Source of the DNA: Saccoglossus kowalevskii
Taxonomy: Eukaryota; Hemichordata; Enteropneusta; Harrimaniidae
DNA length: 21,171 nucleotides
Reading direction: 5' to 3'
Assembly: GCF_000003605.2 (NCBI RefSeq)
Contig: NW_003149143.1
Location: 1-21,171 of the forward strand
How positions within the stretch are numbered: position 1 is the first letter of the stretch; every line of letters starts with the position of its first letter. The notes beneath the pieces are model-generated. The model did no database searches, was not told where the DNA came from, and was given only the letters and a program-made list of their open reading frames with translations. Positions 8,845-18,842 of the stretch are shown piece after piece. Position numbers and translations under genes: made by a program.

Positions 8845-10490
8845 GTCTGAACACCTTGTTATCTAGGCCTTAAGCAGTTACTAAACAGTACAAACTGGTC
8901 TGAACACCTTGTTCTCTAGACCTTAAGTAGTTACTAAGCAGTACAAACTGGTCTGAACACCTTGTTCTCTAGACCTGAAGCAGTTACTAAGCAGTACAAA
9001 CTAATCTGAACACCTTGTTCTCTAGACCTTTAAGCAGTTACTAAACAGTACAAACTGGTCTGAATACCTTGTTCTCTAGACCTTAAGCAGTTGCTAAACA
9101 GTACAAACTGGTCTGAACACCTTGTTCTCTAGACCATAAGCAGTTACTAAGCACTACAAACTGGTCTGAACACCTTGTTCTCTAGACCTGAAGCAGTTAA
9201 TAAGTAGTACAAACTAATCTGAACACCTTGTTCTCTAGACCTTAAGCAGTTACTAAGCAGTACGAACTGGTCTGAACACCTTGTTCTCTTGACCTTAAGC
9301 AGTTACTAAGCAGTACAAACTGGTCTGAACACCTTGTTCTCTAGACCTTAAGCAGTTACTAAACAGTACAAACTGGTCTGAACACCTTGTTCTCTAGACC
9401 ATAAGCAGTTACTAAACAGTACAAACTGGTCTGAATACCTTGTTCTCTTGACCTTAAGCAGTTACTAAGCAGTACAAACTGGTCTGAACACCTTGTTCTC
9501 TAGACCTTAAGCAGTTACTAAACAGTACAAACTGGTCTGAACACCTTGTTCTCTAGACCTTAAGCAGTTACTAAGCAGTATAAACTGTTCAGAACACCTT
9601 GTTCTCTAGACCTTAAGCAGTTACTAGGCAGAACAAACTGGTCTGAACACCTTTTTCTCTAGACCTTAAGCAGTTACTAAGCAGTACAAACTGGTCTGAA
9701 CATCTTGTTCTCTAGACCTTAAGCAGTTACTAAACAGTACAAACTGGTCTGAACACCATGTTCTCTAGGCCTTAAGCAGATACTAAGCAGAACCAACTGG
9801 TTTGAACACTTTGTTCCCTAGACCTTAAGCAGTTACTAAACAGTACAAACTGGTCTGAACACCTTGTTGTCTATACCTTAAGCAGTTATTAAGCAGTACA
9901 AACTGGTTTGAACACTTTTTTCTTTAGACGTTAAGCAGTTACTAAACAGTACAAACTGGTCTGAACACCTTGTTCTCTATACCTTAAGCAGTTATTAAGC
10001 AGTACAATCTGGTCTTAACACCTTGTTCTCTAGACCTTAAGCAGTTGCTAAACAGTACAAACTGGTCTGAACACCATGTTCTCTTGACCTTAAGCAGTTA
10101 CTCAACAGTACAAACTAGTCTGAATACCTTGTTCTCTAGACCTTAAGCAGTTACTAACCAGTACAAACTGGTCTGAACACCTTGTTCTCTAGACCTTAAG
10201 CAGTTACAAAACAGTACAAACTGGTCTGAACACCTTTTCTCTAGACCTTAATCAGTTACTAAACAGTACAAACTGCTCTGAACACCTTGTTCTCTAGACC
10301 TTAAGCAGTTACTAAACAGTACGAACTGGTCTGAACACCTTGTTCTCTAGACCTTAAGCAGTTACTAAACAGTACAAACTGGTCTGAACACCTTGTTCTC
10401 TAGACCATAAGCAGTTACTAAGCACTACAAACTGGTCTGAACACCATGTACTCTAGACCTTAAGCAGTTACTAAAACAGTACAAACTGGT
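8845..10490. repeat. Large duplicated block B, copy B1
   Basis: This block matches 13721-15260. Ordered markers are TGTTATCTAGG (8857 and 13733), GACCTTTAAG (9025 and 13901), TGAATACC (9061 and 13990), AGTATAAACTGTTCAG, TACTAAGCAGAAC (9781 and 14710), CTAGTCTGAATACC (10115 and 14885), the 52-mer (10229 and 14999) and ACACCATGTACTC (10441 and 15211). Offsets are 4876, then 4929, then 4770 bp, i.e. 92, 93 and 90 monomers exactly. So this copy lacks one monomer near 9030 and has three extra monomers at about 9940-10110 relative to the other. Confidence 0.88.
9591..9605. promoter_or_regulatory. Perfect AGAACA-nnn-TGTTCT palindrome (site 2)
   Basis: This is the same monomer type as the site at 8530, 1061 bp (twenty monomers plus one base) further right, with the same CCT spacer. 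It belongs to block B and has a counterpart at 14520. Confidence 0.55.
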
Positions 10491-10539
10491 CTGAACACCT
10501 TGTTCTCTAGACCTTAAGCAGTTACTAAACAGTACAAAC

Positions 10540-10580
10540 TGGTCTGACACCTTGTTTTTCTAGACCTTAGCAGTTACAAA
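10540..10580. repeat. Locally degenerate monomers with clustered indels
   Basis: Within about one unit there are three departures in length: CTGACACC (one base lost), TTGTTTTTCTAG (extra base) and ACCTTAGCAG (one base lost). A one-base insertion (CTAAAACAG) is at about 10473. Most of the array has no such clustering. The patch sits just past the right edge of block copy B1. Confidence 0.7.
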
Positions 10581-13194
10581 ACAGTACAAACTGGTCTGAA
10601 CACCTTGTTCTCTAGACCTTAAGCAGTTACTAGGCAGTACAAACTGGTCTGAACACCTTTTTCTCTAGACCTTAAGCAGTTACTATGCAGTACAAACTGG
10701 TCTGAACATTTTGTTCTCTAGACCTTAAGCAGTTACTAAGCAGTACAAACTGGTCTGAACACCTTGTTCTATATACCTTAACCACTTACTAAGCAGTACA
10801 AACTGGTCTGAACACCTTGTTCTCTGGATCTTAAGCAGTTACTAAACAGTACAAACTGGTCTGAACACCTTGTTCTCTAGACCTTAAGCAGTTACTAAAC
10901 AATACAAACTGGTCTGAACACCTTGTTCTCTAGACGTTAAGCAGTTACAAAACAGTACAAACTGGTCTGAATACCTTGTTCTTTAGAACTTAATCAGTTA
11001 CTAAACAGTACAAACTGCTCTGAACACCTTGTTCTCTAGACCTTAAGCAGTTACTAAACAGTACAAACTGGTCTGAACATCTTGTTCTCTAGACCTTAAG
11101 CTGTTACTAAGCACTACAAACTGGTCTGAACACCTTGTTCTCTAGACCTTAAGCAGTTACTAAGCAGTACAAACTGGTCTGAACATTTTTTTCTCTAGAC
11201 CTTAAGCAGTTACTAAGCAGTACAAACTGGTCTGAACATGTTTTTCTCTAGACCATAAGCAGTTACTAAGCACTACAAACTGGTCTGAACACCTTGTTCT
11301 CTAGACCTTAAGCAGTTACTAAGCAGTACAAACTGGTCTAAACACCTTGTTCTCTAGACCTTAATCAGTTACTAAACAGTACAAACTGCTCTGAACACCT
11401 TGTTCTCTAGACCTTAAGCAGTTACTAAACAGTACGAACTGGTCTGAACACCTTGTTCTCTAGACCTTAAGCAGTTACTAAGCAGTACAAACTGGTCTGA
11501 ACACCTTGTTCTCTAGACCTTAAGCAGTTACTAAACAGTACAAACTGGTCTGAATACCTTGTTCTCTTGACCTTAAGCAGTTACTAAGCAGTACAAACTG
11601 GTCTGAACACCTTGTTCTCTAGACCTTAAGCAGTTACTAAGCAGTTCAAACTAATCTGAACACCTTGTTCTCTAGACCTTAAGCAGTTACTAAACAGTAC
11701 AAACTGGTCTGAACACCTTGTTCTCTAGACCTTAAGCAGTTACTAAGCAGTACAAACTGCTCTGAACACCTTGTTCTCAAGACCTTAAGCAGTTACTAAG
11801 CAGTACAGACTGGTATGAACACCTTGTTCTCTAGACCTTAAGCAGTTACTGAGCAGTACAAACTGGTCTGAAGACCTTGTTCTCTAGAACTTAAGCAGTT
11901 ACTAAACAGTACAAACTGGTCTGAACTCCTTGTTCTCTAGACCTTAAGCAGTTACTAAGCAGTACAAACTGGTCTGAACACCTTGTTCTCTAGACCTTAA
12001 GCAGTTACTAAACAGTACAAACTGGTCTGAACACCTTGGTCTCTAGACCTTAAGCAGTTACTAAACAGTACAAACTGGTCTGAACACCTTGCTCTCTAGA
12101 CCTTATGCTGTTACTAAGCAGTACAAACAGGTCTGAACACCTTGTTCTCTAGATCTTAAGCAGTTACTAAGCAGTACAGACTGGTCTGAACACCTTGTTC
12201 TCTAGACCTTAAGCAGTTACTAAGCAGTACAAAGTGGTCTGAACACCTTGTTCTCTAGACCTTAAGCAGTTACTAAGCAGTACAAACTGGTCTGAACACC
12301 TTGTTCTCTAGACCTTAAGCAGTTACTAAACAGTACAAACTGGTCTGAACACCTTGTTCTCTAGAACTTAAGCAGTTACTAAGCAGTACAAACTGGTCTG
12401 AACACTTTTTCTTTAGACCTTAAGCAGTTACTAAACAATACAAACTGGTCTGAACACCATGTTCTCTAGACCTTAAGCAGTTACTAAACAGTACAAACTG
12501 CTCTGAACACTTTGTTCTCTAGACCTTAAGCAGTTACTAAATAGTACGAACTGGTCTGAACACCTTGTTCTCTAGACCTTAAGCAGTTACTAAGCAGTAC
12601 AAACTGGTCTGAACACCTTGTTATCTAGGCTTTAAGCAGTTACTAAACAGTACAAACTGGTCTGAACACCTTGTTCTCTAGACCTTAAACAGTTACTAAG
12701 CAGTACAAACTGGTGTGAACACCTTGTTCTCTAGACCTGAAGCAGTTACTAAGCAGTACAAACTAATCTGAACACCTTGTTCTCTAGACCTTAAGAAGTT
12801 ACTAAGCAGTACAAACTGGTCTGAACACTTTTTTTTCTCTAGACGTTAAGCAGTTACTAAACAATACAAACTGGTCTGAACACCTTGTTCTCTAGACCTG
12901 AAGCAGTTACTAAGCAGTACAAACTGGTCTGAACACCTTGTTCTCTAGACCTTAAGCAGTTACAAAACAGTACAAACTGCTCTGAACACCATGTTCTTTA
13001 GACCTTAAGCAGTTACAAAACCATACAAACTGCTCCGAACACCTTGTTCTCTAGAGCTCAAGCAGTAACTAAGCAGTACAAACTGGTCTGAACACCTTGT
13101 TCTCTAGACCTTAAGCAGTTACTAAACAGTACAAACTGGTCTGAACACCTTGTTCTCTAGACCTTAAGCAGTTACTAAGCAGTATAAACTGTTC

Positions 13195-13209
13195 AGAACA
13201 TCTTGTTCT
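13195..13209. promoter_or_regulatory. Perfect AGAACA-nnn-TGTTCT palindrome (site 3, TCT spacer)
   Basis: The element reads AGAACA-TCT-TGTTCT. It has the same flanking AGTATAAACTGTTC as sites 1, 2 and 4 but a different spacer base, which leaves both arms perfect. Confidence 0.55.
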
Positions 13210-13379
13210 CTAGACTTTAAGCAGTTACTAGGCAGTACAAACTGGTCTGAACACCTTTTTCTCTAGACCGTAAGCAGTTACTAAGCAGTACAAACTGGTC
13301 TGAACATCTTGTTCTCTGGACCTTAAGCAGTTACTAAGCAGTACAAACTGGTCTGAACACATTGTTCTCTAGACCTTAA

Positions 13380-13640
13380 GCAGTTACTAAAAAGTACAAA
13401 CTTGTCTGACACCTTGTTCTCTAGGCCCTTAGCAGATACTAAGCAGTACGAACTGGTCTGAACACCATTGTTCTTCTAGACCATAAGCAGTTACTAAGCA
13501 CTACAAACAGGTCTGAACACATTGTTCTCTAGACTGAAGCAGTTAATAAGTAGTACAAACTAATCTGAACACCTTGTTCTCTAGACTTAAGCAGTTACTA
13601 AGCAGTACAAACTGTTCTGAACACTTTGTTCTGTAGGCCT
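13380..13640. repeat. Divergent patch of five monomers near a block boundary
   Basis: Consecutive monomers carry TAAAAAGTAC with CTTGTCTGACACC, GGCCCTTAGCAGATAC, ACACCATTGTTCTTCTAG (two extra bases), AGACTGAAGCAG (one base lost), AGACTTAAGCAG (one base lost) and TTCTGTAGGCC. This is the densest run of indels and unusual variants in the window. It lies just left of block copy B2 (from about 13721), so it may mark an old exchange or duplication junction. Confidence 0.7.
13604..13632. promoter_or_regulatory. Two overlapping receptor-like palindromes, both strong
   Basis: AGTACA-AAC-TGTTCT (13604-13618) is immediately followed, sharing one T, by TGAACA-CTT-TGTTCT (13618-13632). Elsewhere the upstream element has TGGTCT, so this is the only copy I noticed in which both right arms are the ideal TGTTCT. 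It lies inside the divergent patch 13380-13640. Confidence 0.45.
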
Positions 13641-13720
13641 TAAGCAGTTACTAAACAGTACAAACTGGTCTGAACACCTTGTTCTCTAGACCATAAGCAG
13701 TTACTAAGCACTACAAACTG

Positions 13721-15260
13721 GTCTGAACACCTTGTTATCTAGGCCTTAAGCAGTTACTAAACAGTACAAACTGGTCTGAACACCTTGTTCTCTAGACCTT
13801 AAGCAGTTACTAAGCAGTACAAACTGGTCTGAACACCTTGTTCTCTAGACCTGAAGCAGTTACTAAGCAGTACAAACTAATCTGAACACCTTGTTCTCTA
13901 GACCTTTAAGCAGTTACAAAACCGTACAAACTGCTCTGAACACCTTGTTCTCTAGACCTTAAGCAGTTACTAAACAGTACAAACTGGTCTGAATACCTTG
14001 TTCTCTAGACCTTAAGCAGTTGCTAAACAGTACAAACTGGTCTGAACACCTAGTTCTCTAGACCATAAGCAGTTACTAAGCACTACAAACTGGTCTGAAC
14101 ACCTTGTTCTCTAGATCTGAAGCAGTTAATAAGTAGTACAAACTAATCTGAACACCTTGTTCTCTAGACCTTAAGCAGTTACTAAGCAGTACGAACTGGT
14201 CTGAACACCTTGTTCTCTTGACCTTAAGCAGTTACTAAGCAGTACAAACTGGTCTGAACACCTTGTTCTCTAGACCTTAAGCAGTTACTAAAGAGTACAA
14301 ACTGGTCTGAACACCTTGTTCTCTAGACCATAAGCAGTTACTAAACAGTACAAACTGGTCTGAATACCTTGTTCTCTTGACCTTAAGCAGTTACTAAGCA
14401 GTACAAACTGGTCTGAACACCTTGTTCTCTAGACCTTAAGCAGTTACTAAACAGTACAAACTGGTCTGAACACCTTGTTCTCTAGACCTTAAGCAGTTAC
14501 TAAGCAGTATAAACTGTTCAGAACACCTTGTTCTCTAGACCTTAAGCAGTTACTAGGCAGAACAAACTGGTCTGAACACCTTTTTCTCTAGACTTTAAGC
14601 AGTTACTAAGCAGTACAAACTGGTCTGAACATCTTGTTCTCTAGACCTTAAGCAGTTACTAAAAAGTACAAACTGGTCTGAACACCATGTTTTCTAGGCC
14701 TTAAGCAGATACTAAGCAGAACGAACTGGTTTGAACACTTTGTTCCCTAGACCTTAAGCAGTTACTAAACAGTACAAACTGGTCTGAACACCTTGTTGTC
14801 TATACCTTAAGCAGTTATTAAGCAGTACAAACTGGTTTGAACACTTTTTTCTTTAGACGTTAAACAGTTACTAAACAGTACAAACTAGTCTGAATACCTT
14901 GTTCTCTAGACCTTAAGCAGTTACTAACCAGTACAAACTGGTCTGAACACCTTGTTCTCTAGACCTTAAGCAGTTACAAAACAGTACAAACTGGTCTGAA
15001 CACCTTTTCTCTAGACCTTAATCAGTTACTAAACAGTACAAACTGCTCTGAACACCTTGTTCTCTAGACCTTAAGCAGTTACTAAACAGTACGAACTGGT
15101 CTGAACACCTTGTTCTCTAGACCTTAAGCAGTTACTAAACAGTACAAACTGGTCTGAACACCTTGTTCTCTAGACCATAATCAGTTACTAATCACTACAA
15201 ACTGGTCTGAACACCATGTACTCTACACCTTAAGCAGTTACTAAACAGTACAAACTGGTC
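13721..15260. repeat. Large duplicated block B, copy B2
   Basis: This is the counterpart of 8845-10490. It has one additional monomer (TTACAAAACCGTAC / TGCTCTG) just after 13901 and lacks three monomers present in B1 at about 9940-10110. The deletion joins GACGTTAAACAGTTAC to the monomer ending CTAGTCTGAATACC without any loss of 53-bp register. Private substitutions such as ATCAGTTACTAATCAC and CTCTACACC near 15180-15230 show some divergence since duplication. Confidence 0.88.
14520..14534. promoter_or_regulatory. Perfect AGAACA-nnn-TGTTCT palindrome (site 4)
   Basis: AGAACA-CCT-TGTTCT in block copy B2, exactly 4929 bp (93 monomers) from its counterpart at 9591. Both arms have stayed perfect in both copies. 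Confidence 0.55.
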
Positions 15261-15284
15261 TGAACACCTTGTTCTCTAGACCTT

Positions 15285-15660
15285 AAGCAGTTACTAAACA
15301 GTACAAACTGGTCTGAACACCATGTTCTCTAGACCTTAAGCAGTTACTAAACAGTACAAACTGGTCTGAACACCATGTTCTCTAGACCTTAAGCAGTTAC
15401 TAAACAGTACAAACTGGTCTGAACACCTTGTTCTCTAGACCTTAAGCACTTACAAAACAGTACAAACTGGTCAGAACACCTTTTCTCTAGACCTTAATCA
15501 GCTCCTAAACAGTACAAACTGCTCTGAACACCTTGTTCTCTAGACCTTAAGCAGTTACTAAACAGTACGAACTGGTCAGAACACCTTGTTCTCTAGACCT
15601 TAAGCAGTTACTAAGCAGTAAAAACTGGTCTGAACACCTTGTTCTCTAGGCCTTAAGCAG
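15285..15660. repeat. Duplicated block C, copy C1
   Basis: This block has two successive ACCATG monomers, an ordinary monomer, the 52-mer with the rare AATCAGCTCCTAAAC (15501), a TGCTCT unit, TACGAACTGG and a TAAGCAGTAAAAACTGG/GGCC pair. The same series is at 18466-18842 with a constant offset of 3181 bp (sixty monomers plus one base). It differs by TCAGAAC in place of TCTGAAC at 15472 and 15577. Confidence 0.8.
15578..15592. promoter_or_regulatory. Perfect AGAACA-nnn-TGTTCT palindrome (site 5, separate origin)
   Basis: Here the change is TGGTCAGAAC in a TACGAACTGG monomer, so the perfect AGAACA-CCT-TGTTCT arose on a different monomer background from sites 1-4. A neighbouring monomer at 15472 has the same TCAGAAC change, but on a 52-mer with a broken right arm. 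Confidence 0.55.
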
Positions 15661-15754
15661 TTACTAAACAGTACAAACTGGTCTGAACACCTTGTTCTCT
15701 AGACCTTAAGCAGTTACTAAGCACTACAAACTGGTCTGAACACCTTGTTCTCTA

Positions 15755-16232
15755 GACGTTAAGCAGTTACTAAGCAGTACAAACAGGTCTGAACACTTTT
15801 TTCTCTAGACCTTAAGCAGTTACTAAACAGTACAAACTGGTCCGAACACCATGTTCTCTAGACGTTAAGCAGTTACTAAACAGTACAAACTGGTCTGAAC
15901 ACCTTGTTCTCTAGACCTTAAGCAGTTTCAAAACAGTACAAACTGGTCTGAACACCTTGTTCTCTAGACCTTAATCAGTTATTAAACAGTACAAACTGGT
16001 CTGAACACCTTGTTCTCTAGACCTTAAGCAGTTACTAAGCAGTACAAACTGGTCTGATCACCTTGTTCTCTAGGCCTTAAGCAGGTTACTAAACAGTACA
16101 AACTGGTCTGAACACCTTGTTCTCTAGACCTTAAGCAGTTTCTAAGCACTACAAACTGGTCTGAACACCTTGTTCTCTAGACCTTAAGCAGTTACTAAGC
16201 ACTACAAAGTGGTCTGAACACCTTGTTCTCTA
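15755..16232. repeat. Higher-order repeat unit, nine monomers, 478 bp (distant copy 5)
   Basis: This unit has the same start marker, T-run, ACCATG/GACGTT, CAGTTTCAAAAC, ATTAAAC, TGATCACC, GCAGGTTACT (16081) and CAGTTTCTAAGCACTAC order as the units at 2981-5580. It shares the private variants TCCGAACACCATG (15841) and ACAAAGTGG with the unit at 4679-5209. It is about 11 kb from that relative, so it was moved by a larger block duplication rather than by local amplification. Confidence 0.85.
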
Positions 16233-16391
16233 GACGTTAAGCAGTTACTAAGCAGTACAAACAGGTTTGAACACTTTTTTCTCTAGACCTTAAGCAGTTA
16301 CTAAACAGTACAAACTGGTCTGAACACCATGTTCTCTAGACGTTAAGCAGTTACTAACAGTACAAACTGGTCTGAACACCTTGTTCTCTAG
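16233..16391. repeat. Higher-order repeat unit, three-monomer remnant (copy 6)
   Basis: The series starts with GACGTT at 16233, a T-run monomer with AAACAGGTTTGAAC, and the ACCATG/GACGTT monomer. It then jumps to a TAAGCAGTAAAAACTGG monomer, so the middle of the unit is missing. A one-base deletion (ACTAACAGTAC) lies near 16350. Confidence 0.65.
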
Positions 16392-18465
16392 ACCTTAAGC
16401 AGTTACTAAGCAGTAAAAACTGGTCTGAACACCTTGTTCTCTAGGCCTTAAGCAGTTACTAAACAGTACAAACTGGTCTGAACACCTTGTTCTCTAGACC
16501 TTAAGCAGTTACTAAGCACTACAAACTGGTCTGAACACCTTGTTCTCTAGACCTTAAGCAGTTACTAAGCAGTACCAACGGGTCTGAACACTTTTTTCTC
16601 TAGACCTTAAGCAGTTACTAAACAGTACAAGCTGGTCTGAACACCATGTTCTCTAGACGTTAAGCAGTTACTAAACAGTACAAACTGGTCTGAACACCTT
16701 GTTCTCTAGACCTTAAGCAGTTACTAAGCAGTACAAACTGGTCTGATCACCTTGTTATCTAGGCCTTAGGCAGTTACTAAACAGTACAAACTGGTCTGAA
16801 CACCTTGTTCTCTAGACCTTAAGCAGTTACTAAGCAGTACAAACTGGTCTGAACACCTTGTTCTCTAGACCTGAAGCAGTTACTAAGCAGTACAAACTAA
16901 TCTGAACACCTTGTTCTCTAGACCTTAAGCAGTTACTAAGCAGTACAAACTGGTCTGAACACTTTTTTCTCTTGACTTTAAGTAGTTACTAAACAGTACA
17001 AACTGGTCTGAACACCTTGTTCTCTATACCTGAAGCAGTAACAAAGCAGTACAAACTAGGTCTGAACACCTTGTTCTCTAGACCTTAAGCAGTTACGAAA
17101 CAGTACAAACTGGTCTGAACACCATGTTCTCTAGACCTTAAGCAGTTACAAAACAGTACAAACTGCTCTGAACACCTTGTTCTCTAGACCTTAAGCAGTT
17201 AATAAACAGTACGAACTGGTCTGAACATCTTGTTCTCTATACCTTAAGCAGTTACTAAGCATTACAAACTGGTCTGAACACCTAGTTCTCTAGACCTTTA
17301 AGCAGTTACTAAGCAGTACAAACTGGTTTGAACACCTTGGTCTCTAGACCTTAAGCAGTTACTAAGCAGTACAAACTGGTCTGAACACCTTGTTCTGTAG
17401 ACCTTGAGCAGTTACTAAACATTACAAACTGGTCTGAACACTTTGTTCTCTAGACCTTAAGCAGTTACTAAGCAGTACAAACTGGTCTGAACACCTTGTT
17501 CTTTAGACCTTAAGCAGTTACTAAGCAGTACAAACTGGTCTGAACACCTTGTTCTCTATACCTTAAGCAGTTACTAAACATTACAAACTGGTCTGAACAC
17601 CTAGTTCTCTAGACCTTAAGCAGTTACTAAGCAGTACAAATTGGTTTGAACACCTTGTTCTCTAGACCTTAATCAGTTACTAAGCAGTACAAATTGGTTT
17701 GAACACCTTGTTCTCTAGACCTTAAGCAGTTACTAAGCAGTACAAACTGGTCTGAACACATTGTTCTCTAGACCTTAAGCAGTTACTAAACAGTACGAAC
17801 TGGTCTGAACACCTTGTTCTCTAGGCCTTAAGCAGTTACTAAACAGTACAAACTGGTCTGAACACCTTGTTCTCTAGAACTTAAGCAGTTACTAAGCAGT
17901 ACAAACTGGTCTGAACACCTTGTTCTCTAGACCTTAAGCAGTTACTAAGCAGTACAAACTGGTCTGAACACTTTGTTCTCTAGACCTTAAGCAGATACTA
18001 AACAGTACAAACTGCTCTGAACACTTTGTTCTCTAGACCTTAAGCAGTTACTAAACAGTACGAACTGGTCTGAACACCTTGTTCTCTAGACCTTAAGCAG
18101 TTACTAAGCAGTACAAACTGGTCTGAACACCGTGTTCTCTAGACCTTAAGCAATTACTAAACAGTACAAACTGGTCTGAACACCTTGTTCTCTAGACCTT
18201 AAGCAGTTACTAAACATTACAAACTGGTCTGAACACCTAGTTCTCTAGACCTTAAGCAGTTACTAAGCAGTACAAACTGGTTTGAACACCTTGTTCTCTA
18301 GACCTTAAGCAGTTACTAAGCAGTAGAAACTGGTCTGAACACCTTGTTCTCTAGACCTTAATCAGTTATTAAACAGTACAAACTGGTCTGAACACCTTGT
18401 TCTCTAGACTTTAAGCAGTTACTAAGCAGTACAAACTGGTCTGAACACCTTGTTCCCTAGACCTT

Positions 18466-18842
18466 AAGCAGTTACTAAACAGTACAAACTGGTCTGAACA
18501 CCATGTTCTCTAGACCTTAAGCAGTTACTAAACAGTACAAACTGGTCTGAACACCATGTTCTCTAGACCTTAAGCAGTTACTAAACAGTACAAACTGGTC
18601 TGAACACCTTGTTCTCTAGACCTTAAGCAGTTACAAAACAGTACAAACTGGTCTGAACACCTTTTCTCTAGACCTTAATCAGCTCCTAAACAGTACAAAC
18701 TGCTCTGAACACCTTGTTCTCTAGACCTTAAGCAGTTACTAAACAGTACGAACTGGTCTGAACACCTTGTTCTCTAGACCTTAAGCAGTTACTAAGCAGT
18801 AAAAACTGGTCTGAACACCTTGTTCTCTAGGCCTTAAGCAGT
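18466..18842. repeat. Duplicated block C, copy C2
   Basis: This is the counterpart of 15285-15660, sharing the rare GCTCCTAAAC (18682 and 15501). It ends within the GGCCTTAAGCAGTTA monomer, where the sequence switches to the AATAAACAGTACGAAC monomer that opens copy A3. The switch keeps the 53-bp register, as expected for exchange between misaligned array copies. Confidence 0.8.

Larger units (their letters stand above)
15700..18215. repeat. Large duplicated block A, copy A2
   Basis: This is the counterpart of 4625-7720 in the same orientation, about 580 bp shorter through loss of whole monomers. Private one-base insertions here (TCTGAAC after ACTAGG near 17069, and CCTTTAAGCAG near 17296) shift the offset by single bases. 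A one-base deletion in A1 (TTGTTACTAG near 6847) does the same. Homology stops where this copy continues with CATTACAAAC and CCTAGTTC at about 18215 while A1 continues with a second GCAGATAC unit. Confidence 0.85.
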
